64,000 nt of DNA from Lactobacillaceae bacterium L1_55_11. GTDB taxonomy: Bacteria; Bacillota; Bacilli; Lactobacillales; Lactobacillaceae. Numbering within the stretch: position 1 is the stretch's first letter; each line of letters opens with the position of its first letter. Under the pieces are notes generated by a model. The model did no database searches. It was not told the DNA's origin and saw only the letters and a program-made list of their open reading frames with translations. Position numbers and translations under genes: made by a program. The stretch lies in the NCBI GenBank assembly GCA_029433155.1, contig JAQYTT010000001.1, forward strand, positions 248,001 through 312,000. The letters are read 5' to 3'. Below, piece by piece: positions 16,982 through 25,000 of this stretch.

Positions 16982-19003
16982 ATGACTACAGGAAAGCCGT
17001 CAGATCCCAAACAACCTGATGAGCAGGCAGCCATCCAGGTTGAAAAAATTGAGTTTGATGGTGATTTGGTGACCGGCGCCGAGCTCTTAGAACGGCTCCA
17101 CATTGAGTTGAAACCAGTAAAACCAGTCGGCAAAGGCGCGCAGGCTGGCCGTCATTTCTTCCCTAAACGCAGCCAGCGTTCGCAGACTGTTAAAGAAAGC
17201 GGGCCCGCACAAAGTAGCGCTGCCCCCCGTCACGCTGCCACCCACCGGGGGCAGGGTAAGTCGCTGGAGTCTCAGCAGCACCCTATTCAAGAAACCGCCT
17301 TTGAAGCTGCCCAGCCAGAGCTAGACCAGCTCCAAGCGGCTGATCCGACTGACCCAGTCATTGATGGGTTGGCTGGTACCGATGATGATAACCAGGCGGG
17401 TAAGACCCTGCTTAGGGGATCAATCTGGCTTTCAATCGGTAACATTGTGTCACGTCTTTTAGGGGCGGCCTTCATTTTGCCCTGGTTGATTATGCTGGGG
17501 ACCAACGCTAACCGGGCCAATGCGCTCTTTTCACAGGGCTACACCATCTACGGTATCTTGCTAGCGATTGCCACCTTTGGCTTTCCTTCTGCAATTTCGA
17601 AGGTTATCGGTCAGCTGATGGCTAAAAAGGACGGTAGCCAGGTTCAGGCCCTGACCAAGCAGTCAATGTATGTCGGCTTAGGTCTGGGGGTGGTGTTCGG
17701 CTTCCTACTTTATGTGGGCGCACCCCTCCTATCGAATGGTAATCCCAACGTGGTACCAGTCTTGCGCTCACTGGCACCGGCGGTCCTAGTCTTTCCGCTG
17801 ATGTCGATGATTCGTGGGGTCTTTCAAGGTCACCAGCTGATGCACGTTTCGGCCTTGTCAGATATTGTGGAACAGATTGCCCGGATTGTTTATTTGCTGA
17901 CGGCGACAGTCGTCATCTTGCATGCCAACCCAGACAACTGGTTAGGCGTGGTGGTCCAGGCCACCTTTGCCGCCTTTATCGGGGCCGCCTTCAGCCTGCT
18001 GGTTCTTTTGTGGGGCTGGCTTAAGTATTATCCAATTATCATGCCTCGGGGCGGCCAGAGTGGGGGAGAACGGGCCCTGGCCTTGGTTACCCATATTTTG
18101 AAGGAATCCTGGCCCTTTGTGGTGATTGGTTCCTCAACTAATATTTTCCTCTTTGTTGATCAGTACACCTACTTCAACATTATGAAGGCCTTCTACAATT
18201 ACACCAGTGACCAACTCCAGGTTCAGTTTGCCCTGTTTAGTGCTAACCCCAACAAGTTGGTGATGATTGTGATTTCCTTTGCCATCAGTATTGCGACCAC
18301 GGCCTTGCCACTGCTATCGGGTAGTAAGGCGACCTTAACGACCCAGGAGGTCCGTGGTCAACTCGATCAGGTCCTACGGCTAACTATGTTGATTCTTTTG
18401 CCTAGTGCACTGGGCATGTTTGCCATTGCTGGTCCGCTTTATAAGATGTTTTATCCGATTGATAGCACTAGTACGGCCGGGATTTATCTCTTGCAGTTCT
18501 CCACGATTCTGACGGTAATTCTGAGTCTCTTTATGCTCCTCGCCTTGGTCTTACAGGCCCTGTCTGAAACTCGGACGGTGATGCGGGCCTTTGCCTATGG
18601 CCTGCTGATTAAGTTAGTAGCCCAAATACCCCTCGTTTGGACCCTCCAGGGCATGGGGGCTTTGATTGCCACGAGTTTGGGGATGGGCTTTGCGGTGCTT
18701 TATATGCTCAGTGACCTGCGCCGTAATTACGACATTGACCTGCGTCAGAAGGCACCTGACCTGGTCAAAATCCTGGGTGCATCCTTGGTCATGGCCCTGG
18801 TGGCCGCTGGGGTGGTTTGGCTGATGAAGTCCTTCTTTTTGCCAGTCGATACCAAGTTGTCGGTATCAGTCGAGAGTATTGTCAGTGTCCTAGTAGCCGG
18901 TATCGTTCTCTTCGTCCTTTACCTGCGTTTAGGCCTCTTAAACAGCTTACTGGGTAGCAAGCTAAATCGACTACCGCGCTTCTTAGGGGGACAGCGTTCC
19001 TAA
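16982..19003 (+). CDS. MurJ/SpoVB-type polysaccharide flippase (YtgP-like) with long N-terminal tail
   Basis: This belongs to the MOP superfamily of lipid-linked oligosaccharide flippases; the YtgP/MurJ class moves lipid II across the membrane. The start ATG 16982 follows AAAGGAAACGTC; the frame upstream has no such site. The product has 673 residues. Residues 1 to about 142 are hydrophilic and low in complexity, rich in Gln, Pro, Ala and Ser. From GSIWLSIGNIVSRLLGA the rest has about 14 hydrophobic segments. The usual length is about 540, so the cytoplasmic tail is an addition. It is downstream of leuS by 54 bases and probably co-transcribed. Lipid II as substrate is inferred. Confidence 0.85.
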   Translation: MTTGKPSDPKQPDEQAAIQVEKIEFDGDLVTGAELLERLHIELKPVKPVGKGAQAGRHFFPKRSQRSQTVKESGPAQSSAAPRHAATHRGQGKSLESQQHPIQETAFEAAQPELDQLQAADPTDPVIDGLAGTDDDNQAGKTLLRGSIWLSIGNIVSRLLGAAFILPWLIMLGTNANRANALFSQGYTIYGILLAIATFGFPSAISKVIGQLMAKKDGSQVQALTKQSMYVGLGLGVVFGFLLYVGAPLLSNGNPNVVPVLRSLAPAVLVFPLMSMIRGVFQGHQLMHVSALSDIVEQIARIVYLLTATVVILHANPDNWLGVVVQATFAAFIGAAFSLLVLLWGWLKYYPIIMPRGGQSGGERALALVTHILKESWPFVVIGSSTNIFLFVDQYTYFNIMKAFYNYTSDQLQVQFALFSANPNKLVMIVISFAISIATTALPLLSGSKATLTTQEVRGQLDQVLRLTMLILLPSALGMFAIAGPLYKMFYPIDSTSTAGIYLLQFSTILTVILSLFMLLALVLQALSETRTVMRAFAYGLLIKLVAQIPLVWTLQGMGALIATSLGMGFAVLYMLSDLRRNYDIDLRQKAPDLVKILGASLVMALVAAGVVWLMKSFFLPVDTKLSVSVESIVSVLVAGIVLFVLYLRLGLLNSLLGSKLNRLPRFLGGQRS

Positions 19004-19022
19004 GGCGTTGGCATCCCAGGGG

Positions 19023-19031
19023 TGCTATGAT
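19023..19031 (+). promoter_or_regulatory. Extended -10 promoter before the YitT-family gene
   Basis: TGCTATGAT lies about 65 bases upstream of the ATG; no -35 box stands out. Confidence 0.5.
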
Positions 19032-19094
19032 AAGATGGTTGCACGGTCCTTTGGATTGCTTAGATTTTTTAGATAATAAGGTGGGTAGCTTGTC

Positions 19095-20099
19095 ATGCGG
19101 ATTCAGGATTACAACTGGCGTAAAATCGGGCTGACAGTGGTATTTTTTGTTGTCAGTGTGGCCTTGCAAGTTTTCGGGTTAAATTCATTTTTAATCCCTA
19201 ATCAAATTTTCTCGGTAGGCCTGACCGGTGCTTCCCAGCTGCTGTCAATCTTTTCTCAAGTCCTGTTCCACGTTAAGATTGATACCGGAATCTTCTTCCT
19301 ACTCTTTAATATCCCAATTGGGATTATTGGTTGGCGCCTAATTAACGGTAGTTTCACGGTGCTGAGCTTCTTAAACTCAGTCTGTGTTTCAATCCTGCTG
19401 ATTCTGGTGCCGGCCCATCCCTTCACAACCCAGCCACTTCTAGCTTCACTATTCGGCGGGCTACTGGTCGGGGCTTCGATTGGCCTGGCCATGCGTTATG
19501 GTTTCTCGACTGGTGGGATGGATATCATTGCCATGATCGTTCAGAAACGGACGGGCCGTTCGATTGGGGCCTTCATGAACGTGGTTAACTTCATTATCGT
19601 CATGATTGCTGGTTCCTTCATTGGTTGGCAAAACGCGCTTTGGACCTTGATTGGCATCTATGCGACCGGTCGGGTGGTTGACACCCTCTATACTGGTTAC
19701 CAAAAGGTAACTGCCCTGATTGTGACCACCAAGGGTGATGAAGTGGTCGATGCCCTGCACCACGACTTAATCCGCGGCATTACCATTCTGTCTTCTCGCG
19801 GGGCATATACCAAGCGGGACTCGACGACCTTGATGATGGTGCTGTCCCGTTATGAGCTCTTTGAGATGCAAGAAGCGGTCCGCGAGGTCGACCCGAAGGC
19901 CTTCATTAACTTCCTCAGTACGGTTAGTGTGGCTGGTGAATTCCTGGATTCAGACCGTCAGTTACAAATGAGAAAGTCAATGTCACCACAACGTGGTACG
20001 ATTGAGGCACAGATTGCTGCCGAGCAGCGGCTAGAAGACCAGCTGCAAAACCTGGATAACCAGTCTGGTAGTGATCAAAGTGGTAAGTCACAGTCGTAA
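19095..20099 (+). CDS. YitT family membrane protein (DUF161 and DUF2179)
   Basis: A 334-residue protein with five to six hydrophobic segments in residues 10-190 (YitT membrane domain, including GFSTGGMDIIAMI). A soluble DUF2179 domain follows at about residues 220-280 (RGITILSSRGAYTKRDSTTLMMVLSRYE), then a hydrophilic Gln/Ser-rich tail. Its function is unknown in most bacteria. DUF2179 resembles PII-like ligand-binding folds, so ligand sensing is possible. AAGGTGGGTAGCTTGTC precedes the ATG. The tautomerase gene follows 23 bases later and likely shares its transcript. Confidence 0.85.
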   Translation: MRIQDYNWRKIGLTVVFFVVSVALQVFGLNSFLIPNQIFSVGLTGASQLLSIFSQVLFHVKIDTGIFFLLFNIPIGIIGWRLINGSFTVLSFLNSVCVSILLILVPAHPFTTQPLLASLFGGLLVGASIGLAMRYGFSTGGMDIIAMIVQKRTGRSIGAFMNVVNFIIVMIAGSFIGWQNALWTLIGIYATGRVVDTLYTGYQKVTALIVTTKGDEVVDALHHDLIRGITILSSRGAYTKRDSTTLMMVLSRYELFEMQEAVREVDPKAFINFLSTVSVAGEFLDSDRQLQMRKSMSPQRGTIEAQIAAEQRLEDQLQNLDNQSGSDQSGKSQS

Positions 20100-20122
20100 G
20101 ACCAAGAGAAAGTAGGAAGCTT

Positions 20123-20308
20123 ATGCCCATTGTACAGATTGAGTTATTAGAAGGCCGCAGCCACGACCAGCTGGCTAAGTTAGTACAGGACGTTACCGAC
20201 GTGATTGTTGAAGATACGGGGGCATCCCGTTCAGCCGTTCACGTGATTTTGCGCGAAATGAGTAAGGACCACTATGCCGTTGGTGGTACTTTAAAAAGTG
20301 ATCAGTAA
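20123..20308 (+). CDS. 4-oxalocrotonate tautomerase family protein
   Basis: A 61-residue protein starting MPIVQIELLEGRSHDQLAKL. Pro1 after removal of Met is the catalytic base of this family. Small tautomerases act as hexamers on keto-enol substrates; the physiological substrate of such chromosomal copies is unknown. AGGAAGC lies before the ATG. A terminator follows at once, so this ends the transcript that starts before the YitT gene. Confidence 0.9.
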   Translation: MPIVQIELLEGRSHDQLAKLVQDVTDVIVEDTGASRSAVHVILREMSKDHYAVGGTLKSDQ

Positions 20309-20310
20309 GT

Positions 20311-20339
20311 AAAAAAGCAGCCTCTTTGGCTGCTTTTTT
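20311..20339 (+). terminator. Terminator after the tautomerase gene
   Basis: A6, then GCAGCC (20317-20322) pairing with GGCTGC (20328-20333), then T6. Confidence 0.92.
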
Positions 20340-20355
20340 ACTAGCCTTACCGTGC

Positions 20356-20384
20356 TTGATTTTTCTAATAAAAGGCTGTAGAGT
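20356..20384 (+). promoter_or_regulatory. Possible promoter of the guaB transcript
   Basis: TTGATT, a 17-base spacer and TAGAGT lie just upstream of the riboswitch. The -10 match is moderate. Confidence 0.4.
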
Positions 20385-20405
20385 ATTAGCAATAACTAAG
20401 TTAGT

Positions 20406-20553
20406 GATTTGCAGATATATCGCTGGAAAACGGCCAGCAGTTTCTACCACGCCCCAAAAGTCGTGACTATCCGCAAATGCGTTTTTATTGTTCTCTCAAT
20501 AAAAAAAGCATTTGTCGGATCTGTATTCCTGCAAGTGCTTTTTATTGTTTTTT
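20406..20553 (+). promoter_or_regulatory. Purine (guanine-type) riboswitch with transcription-terminator platform
   Basis: P1 is TTTGC (20408-20412) with GCAAA (20473-20477). P2 is GCTGG/CCAGC, and its loop ends in GG, able to kiss the CC of the P3 loop. J2/3 is the conserved TTTCTACC and J3/1 is ACTAT, with C at the purine-specificity position (guanine type). CAAATGC (20474-20480) can instead pair with GCATTTG (20508-20514), extended by TTTTTATTG/CAATAAAAA, as an antiterminator. The terminator pairs 20503-20514 with 20532-20543, followed by T6. Guanine binding should favour the terminator and switch guaB off. Confidence 0.88.
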
Positions 20554-20585
20554 AACCGGTAAACTAACAGATGGAAGGAGAGGAC

Positions 20586-21695
20586 ATGTCAAAATTTAGC
20601 ATCAAGAACAAGTTCGTGCCCATGGGATTAACCTTTGAGGATGTCGATGTCGTAAAGGGGGGATCTGCTAAGGTCAAAGCCAGTGACGTGGACTTGTCGG
20701 TTTCGCTGACACCTAGTCTGTCTTTGAAGATTCCATTGCTGTCAGCGGCCATGGATACGGTTACTGATGCTAATTTTGCCACGGCCTTAGCCCAGTTTGG
20801 TGGCCTTGGGGTCATCCACAAGAACATGACCATCGATGAGCAGGCCCAAGAAGTTGCCAAGGTTAAGGCAATTACCCCGGACACGGCTAAGTATCCGCAG
20901 GCTGCCGTTGACCAAAACGGCCACCTGCTGGTTGCCGGTGCGGTTGGGGTGACTAACGACACGGTTAAGCGGGTTAGTGCCATGGTTGCAACTGGCGTCG
21001 ATGCCATTGTCTTGGATTCGGCCCATGGTCATTCTGAGGGTGTGCTGCGCAAGGTTAGCGAGGTCCGGGAAGCCTTTCCCGATTTGAACATCATTGCCGG
21101 CAACATTGCTACTCGGGCTGGAGCAGCGGCCCTTTACGATGCGGGTGCTGACGTGGTGAAGGTCGGCATTGGCCCTGGTTCAATTTGCACGACTCGGGTC
21201 GTAGCCGGCATTGGGGTTCCCCAGTTATCAGCCATCCGGGATGCAGCCCAAGAGGCTAAGGCCCGCGGTAAGAAGATTATTGCCGACGGTGGCGCTAAGA
21301 CTGCTGAAGACATTTTAAAGGCGATTGCCATGGGTGGTAACGCCGTCATGCTCGGTTCAATGTTTTCTGGTACTGCTGAGACTCCTGGTGAGGTCTTCAG
21401 CGAAAATGGCCACAAGTACAAGGTTTACCGTGGTATGGGTTCAATCGCTGCCATGGAAAATGGTTCCAAGGACCGTTACTTCCAGGGTGAAGTCAATGAA
21501 TCTAAGAAGATGGTGCCTGAAGGCATCGAGGCCAGGGTAGCCTACAAGGGGACTCTGGCTGATATCTTGACTGACATTATCAGTCACTTAAAGGAGAACA
21601 TGGCAGCCCTGGGTGCCCAGGATATTGATGAAGTTATCCGCTTAAACGATGTGAAGCGCTCAACTAAAGCCTTTGACTATCAGGCTTCAATATAA
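20586..21695 (+). CDS. guaB: IMP dehydrogenase, CBS-less, with atypical C-terminus
   Basis: Oxidises IMP to XMP with NAD, the entry step to GMP. ATG 20586 follows GGAAGGAGAGGAC; the ATG at 20571 lies upstream of this site and would read through it. The product has 369 residues. Catalytic features are DSAHGHS (144-150), the loop GPGSICTT with nucleophile Cys201, and the flap Arg297-Tyr298 in SKDRYFQ. The two CBS domains usual after residue 95 are replaced by a short linker. After VAYKG (319-322) the sequence departs from the family: the GGLRSGMGY and ESHPHD segments are missing and the protein ends about 14 residues early. ESH of ESHPHD normally helps hold the K+ ion of the neighbouring subunit. 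The downstream paralogue keeps it. Confidence 0.93.
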   Translation: MSKFSIKNKFVPMGLTFEDVDVVKGGSAKVKASDVDLSVSLTPSLSLKIPLLSAAMDTVTDANFATALAQFGGLGVIHKNMTIDEQAQEVAKVKAITPDTAKYPQAAVDQNGHLLVAGAVGVTNDTVKRVSAMVATGVDAIVLDSAHGHSEGVLRKVSEVREAFPDLNIIAGNIATRAGAAALYDAGADVVKVGIGPGSICTTRVVAGIGVPQLSAIRDAAQEAKARGKKIIADGGAKTAEDILKAIAMGGNAVMLGSMFSGTAETPGEVFSENGHKYKVYRGMGSIAAMENGSKDRYFQGEVNESKKMVPEGIEARVAYKGTLADILTDIISHLKENMAALGAQDIDEVIRLNDVKRSTKAFDYQASI

Positions 21696-21724
21696 GTAGT
21701 AAAACAGTATCCACGGAGAAAATA

Positions 21725-22681
21725 ATGACTGATAATAAAGATTTCCACGGCTTGGGCTACGATCAAACCCTGTTGGTACCAGCCGAGTCGAACGTTTTGC
21801 CCCACATGGTATCCCTGGCAACGACCTTGGCTGGTTTTAAGCTAAACATCCCGCTCCTGTCAAATGCCTTAGACCTGAGTGATGATGACTATGCCCTGCC
21901 AACGGCTTTAAATGGTGGTTTGGGTATTATCGCTAGTGAGCGCAATTTGGACGAGCAGGTTGGCAAGGTGAAGGCGATTAAGGACCATCAGGTGGACTTT
22001 GACACCTACCCCCAAGCCCTGGTGAACGAGCAAAAACAGTTAAAGATTGGTGCTGAAGCCTGGTTAGTGGCCGATGCCCAAGAACGGATTGGCCACCTAG
22101 TTGAAGCCGGTGCCGATGCCATTCTGTTGTACCTAGATACTGATTTAGGTGCTGACCAGCTCCAGGAAATTACGACTATTACTAAGCAGCACCCTGACAC
22201 CTTGGTTTTGGTTGGTTTGGTTGAGGACCCTGAAGTTGCCCGTAAGCTCTACCAGGCTGGCGTGGACGGGGTCTTGGCTGGCCGGTCAATCAATTCAGCC
22301 CTGCCAAATGACAGTCACTATCCCTTCTTAACGGTGACGATGCAGGTTGCTGAAGTGGCTGCTGATTTTGACGGCAAGGCCGTCGTAGCAGCTGGTGGGA
22401 TTCACTACTCAGGGGATGTGGTCAAGGCCTTAGCCGGCGGTGCTGATGCGGTCATGATTACCGATTACCTCGCTGGCGATGAAAGCGCCGATGATGCCAT
22501 CTTCCAAATTGATGGTGGCCTCCGGGCCGGCATGGGTTACACTGGCTCAGCTACGGTCGCTGATTTGAAGGCCAAGGCCCAGTTTGTCCAGATCACGGAC
22601 AACGGTCTGCGCGAGTCGCACCCCCACGATGTTGAAATTACTAAACAGGCCCCTAACTACGTAGAGCAGGAGAGGGATTAA
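21725..22681 (+). CDS. Degenerate IMP dehydrogenase paralogue (pseudoenzyme candidate)
   Basis: This 318-residue TIM-barrel protein aligns by eye to IMP dehydrogenase at both ends. The N-terminus has [11 protein letters not shown] and [11 protein letters not shown]. The C-terminus has [11 protein letters not shown], then [20 protein letters not shown] and APNY. The active centre is gone: SIC of the catalytic loop is SIN (Asn190 for Cys), DSAHGHS is absent, and the flap of about 60-70 residues is deleted between MITDYL (244-249) and GGLRAGMG (263-270). GuaC is excluded because it needs the same Cys. It lies 29 bases after guaB, and its stop overlaps guaA by one base (TAATG). I infer a non-catalytic partner or regulator of GuaB. 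Confidence 0.85.
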   Translation: MTDNKDFHGLGYDQTLLVPAESNVLPHMVSLATTLAGFKLNIPLLSNALDLSDDDYALPTALNGGLGIIASERNLDEQVGKVKAIKDHQVDFDTYPQALVNEQKQLKIGAEAWLVADAQERIGHLVEAGADAILLYLDTDLGADQLQEITTITKQHPDTLVLVGLVEDPEVARKLYQAGVDGVLAGRSINSALPNDSHYPFLTVTMQVAEVAADFDGKAVVAAGGIHYSGDVVKALAGGADAVMITDYLAGDESADDAIFQIDGGLRAGMGYTGSATVADLKAKAQFVQITDNGLRESHPHDVEITKQAPNYVEQERD

Positions 22682-24225
22682 TGGCAAATACGGTTGATAA
22701 GGTGCTGGTCCTGGATTATGGGAGTCAGTACAACCAATTAATTACCCGTCGTATTCGTGAAATGGGTGTTTTTTCAGAATTAAAGTCTAACAAGATGACC
22801 ATCGACGAAATCAAGGCCTACCAACCAAAGGCCATCATTTTGTCGGGAGGACCCAAGTCAGTTTATGACGATGATGCCTTTGGTATTGATCCCGAGGTTT
22901 TCAAACTAGGTATTCCAGTCCTTGGCGTTTGTTACGGGATGCAGTTAATGGCCCAGGGACTTGGCGGACAGGTTGCTGCTAACGCCGGTAACGGTGAGTT
23001 TGGTCAGACCGTGATTACCAAGGTTGATGGTGGCAGCCGGTTGTTGGCTGACACGCCTGAGCAGCAGGTGGTCTTGATGAGCCACGCCGACAACGTGACG
23101 GTTTTGCCAGACGGCTTTGAAGTGGCCGCTGGTTCTGAAAAAACACCGATTGCCGTAATCGCTAATGACAAGGCTGGGCTTTACGGGGTGCAGTTCCACG
23201 CCGAAACGACCCTGTCTGAGCACGGTAAGCAGATTCTAAAGAATTTTGTGATTAATATTGCCGGGGCTCAGGCCAACTGGAGCATGGACGGCTTTATTGA
23301 CGAACAAATTCAAAAGATACGTGACACGGTCGGGGACCGTAAGGTGCTCTTAGGTCTCTCCGGTGGGGTTGATTCTTCGGTCGTTGGCGTGCTCTTGCAC
23401 CGGGCGATTGGGGACCAGTTGGTTTCCATCTTCGTTGACCACGGTCTTCTGCGTAAAAACGAAGCCCAGCAGGTTATGGACATGTTGGGTGGTAAGTTTG
23501 GCTTGAACATTATCAAGGTCGATGCCCAGGAACGGTTCCTCAGCAAGTTGGCCGGTGTAACCGACCCTGAGCAAAAGCGTAAAATCATTGGGAACGAATT
23601 TATCCAGGTGTTCAATGATGAAGCCACCAAGCTCAACGGGATTGATTTCCTGGCTCAGGGAACCCTGTACACCGATGTGATTGAGTCTGGTACCGATACG
23701 GCCCAGACGATTAAGTCTCACCACAACGTTGGTGGCTTGCCTGAAGACATGCACTTCCAGCTGATTGAGCCGCTTAATAAGCTCTTCAAGGACGAGGTCC
23801 GTGAGATGGGGGAGAAGTTGGGGATGCCGCACGAGATGGTTTGGCGGCAGCCTTTCCCTGGTCCGGGTCTAGGAATTCGCATAATGGGTGCGGTTACCGA
23901 GGACAAGCTTAAGATTGTCCGGGACTCAGATTGGATTTTACGGGATGAAGTGGCAAAGGCCGGTCTAGAAGACCAGGTTTGGCAGTACTTCACTGTTTTG
24001 ACCAATGTGCGTTCGGTCGGTGTGATGGGGGACTTTCGGACCTACGATTATACCGTCGCCGTCCGGGCCATCACTTCGGTCGATGGGATGACGGCCGATT
24101 TTGCCCGTCTGCCTTGGGATCTCTTACAACGGGTTTCATCCCGAATTGTTAATGAGGTCGACCACGTTAACCGCGTAGTCTATGACATTACCTCTAAGCC
24201 ACCGGCAACCGTCGAGTGGGAATAA
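22681..24225 (+). CDS. guaA: GMP synthase (glutamine-hydrolysing)
   Basis: Converts XMP to GMP with ATP and glutamine ammonia. It has 514 residues, the standard length. The class I amidotransferase domain has the nucleophile loop GVCYGMQ and the GVQFHAE histidine-glutamate pair. The PP-loop ATP pyrophosphatase domain has LSGGVDSSV. The C-terminal dimer domain ends with the invariant KPPATVEWE. Its start overlaps the stop of the guaB paralogue (TAATG), so the two are translationally coupled. The riboswitch upstream of guaB probably controls all three genes. Confidence 0.98.
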   Translation: MANTVDKVLVLDYGSQYNQLITRRIREMGVFSELKSNKMTIDEIKAYQPKAIILSGGPKSVYDDDAFGIDPEVFKLGIPVLGVCYGMQLMAQGLGGQVAANAGNGEFGQTVITKVDGGSRLLADTPEQQVVLMSHADNVTVLPDGFEVAAGSEKTPIAVIANDKAGLYGVQFHAETTLSEHGKQILKNFVINIAGAQANWSMDGFIDEQIQKIRDTVGDRKVLLGLSGGVDSSVVGVLLHRAIGDQLVSIFVDHGLLRKNEAQQVMDMLGGKFGLNIIKVDAQERFLSKLAGVTDPEQKRKIIGNEFIQVFNDEATKLNGIDFLAQGTLYTDVIESGTDTAQTIKSHHNVGGLPEDMHFQLIEPLNKLFKDEVREMGEKLGMPHEMVWRQPFPGPGLGIRIMGAVTEDKLKIVRDSDWILRDEVAKAGLEDQVWQYFTVLTNVRSVGVMGDFRTYDYTVAVRAITSVDGMTADFARLPWDLLQRVSSRIVNEVDHVNRVVYDITSKPPATVEWE

Positions 24226-24226
24226 T

Positions 24227-24259
24227 AAAAAGGTCGGACAACTAAGTCTGACCTTTTTT
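24227..24259 (+). terminator. Terminator of the gua operon
   Basis: AAAAAGGTCGGAC pairs with GTCTGACCTTTTT around a short loop and ends in T6. Confidence 0.92.
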
Positions 24260-24322
24260 ATTTTGTTCACTTTAGAACATGTAAATGGCTTGAGACCGCC
24301 ATTAGTGCATTCTTTGGATTTA

Positions 24323-24331
24323 TGATAAAAT
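24323..24331 (+). promoter_or_regulatory. Extended -10 promoter of recU-pbp1A
   Basis: TGATAAAAT lies 36 bases upstream of recU; the -35 region is weak. Confidence 0.5.
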
Positions 24332-24367
24332 GTGGGGTAACTGTTTAAAGTAAGTCACGGAGTCAGT

Positions 24368-24988
24368 ATGGTTAATTATCCAAAAGGAATGCATCAGCAG
24401 TCATCAGCGGCTAATGCGGTTTCAGCGGCTAAACTCAGCCAAAGGGGCATGCGTTATGGTCGCCGGGGCATGGGTCTAGAAGATGAAATTAACCTGGCCA
24501 ATGAGTACTACCTGGCGAATCACCTGGCCGTTATTCATAAAAAACCCACCCCAGTAACTATTGTGGGGGTTGACTACCCAGCCCGTTCTGCGGCTAAAAT
24601 TACTGAGGCTTACTTCCAAAAGCCATCCACAACTGACTATAACGGGGTTTACCAGGGTCGTTACTTGGACTTTGATGCCAAGGAAACCCGCAATAAAACC
24701 TCATTTCCCATGAAGAACTTTCACGCTCACCAAATTGAGCACCTGGCTGCCATTATCGCCCAAGGCGGAATTGGCTTTGTCATTATTAAGTTTAGCGCCT
24801 TGTCCGAATCTTACCTGTACGCTGGACCACTCTTAATCCGGCAGTGGCAGGAGATGGATGGGCGACATTCGATTCCCTACCAGCAAATTGCTGAAGCGGG
24901 GTATCTGATTCCAGCTGGGTTAAATCCTAGCCTGGATTATTTGAAAGTGGTTGACCAGTTGATTGCCGATTGGCAGCAGTGGTTGTAG
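24368..24988 (+). CDS. recU: Holliday junction resolvase RecU
   Basis: RecU cuts four-way junctions made during recombination and repair. The 206-residue protein has RGMGLEDEINLANEYY, the catalytic YLDFDAKETRNKTSFP stretch and HQIEHL, in the order seen in Firmicutes RecU. The gene precedes pbp1A by 12 bases, the classical recU-ponA pairing. TCACGGAGTCAGT precedes the ATG. Confidence 0.95.
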   Translation: MVNYPKGMHQQSSAANAVSAAKLSQRGMRYGRRGMGLEDEINLANEYYLANHLAVIHKKPTPVTIVGVDYPARSAAKITEAYFQKPSTTDYNGVYQGRYLDFDAKETRNKTSFPMKNFHAHQIEHLAAIIAQGGIGFVIIKFSALSESYLYAGPLLIRQWQEMDGRHSIPYQQIAEAGYLIPAGLNPSLDYLKVVDQLIADWQQWL

Positions 24989-25000
24989 GAGTTTTTTGTC

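Noticed and set aside
20586-21695. Frameshift as cause of the missing GuaB C-terminus
   Set aside because: I looked for the ESHPHD segment in the gap after the stop and it is not there; the paralogue starts afresh with its own ribosome site and a full N-terminus.
21725-22681. GMP reductase (GuaC) as identity of the guaB paralogue
   Set aside because: GuaC needs the same catalytic Cys, which is Asn here, and the ESHPHD tail is an IMP dehydrogenase trait.
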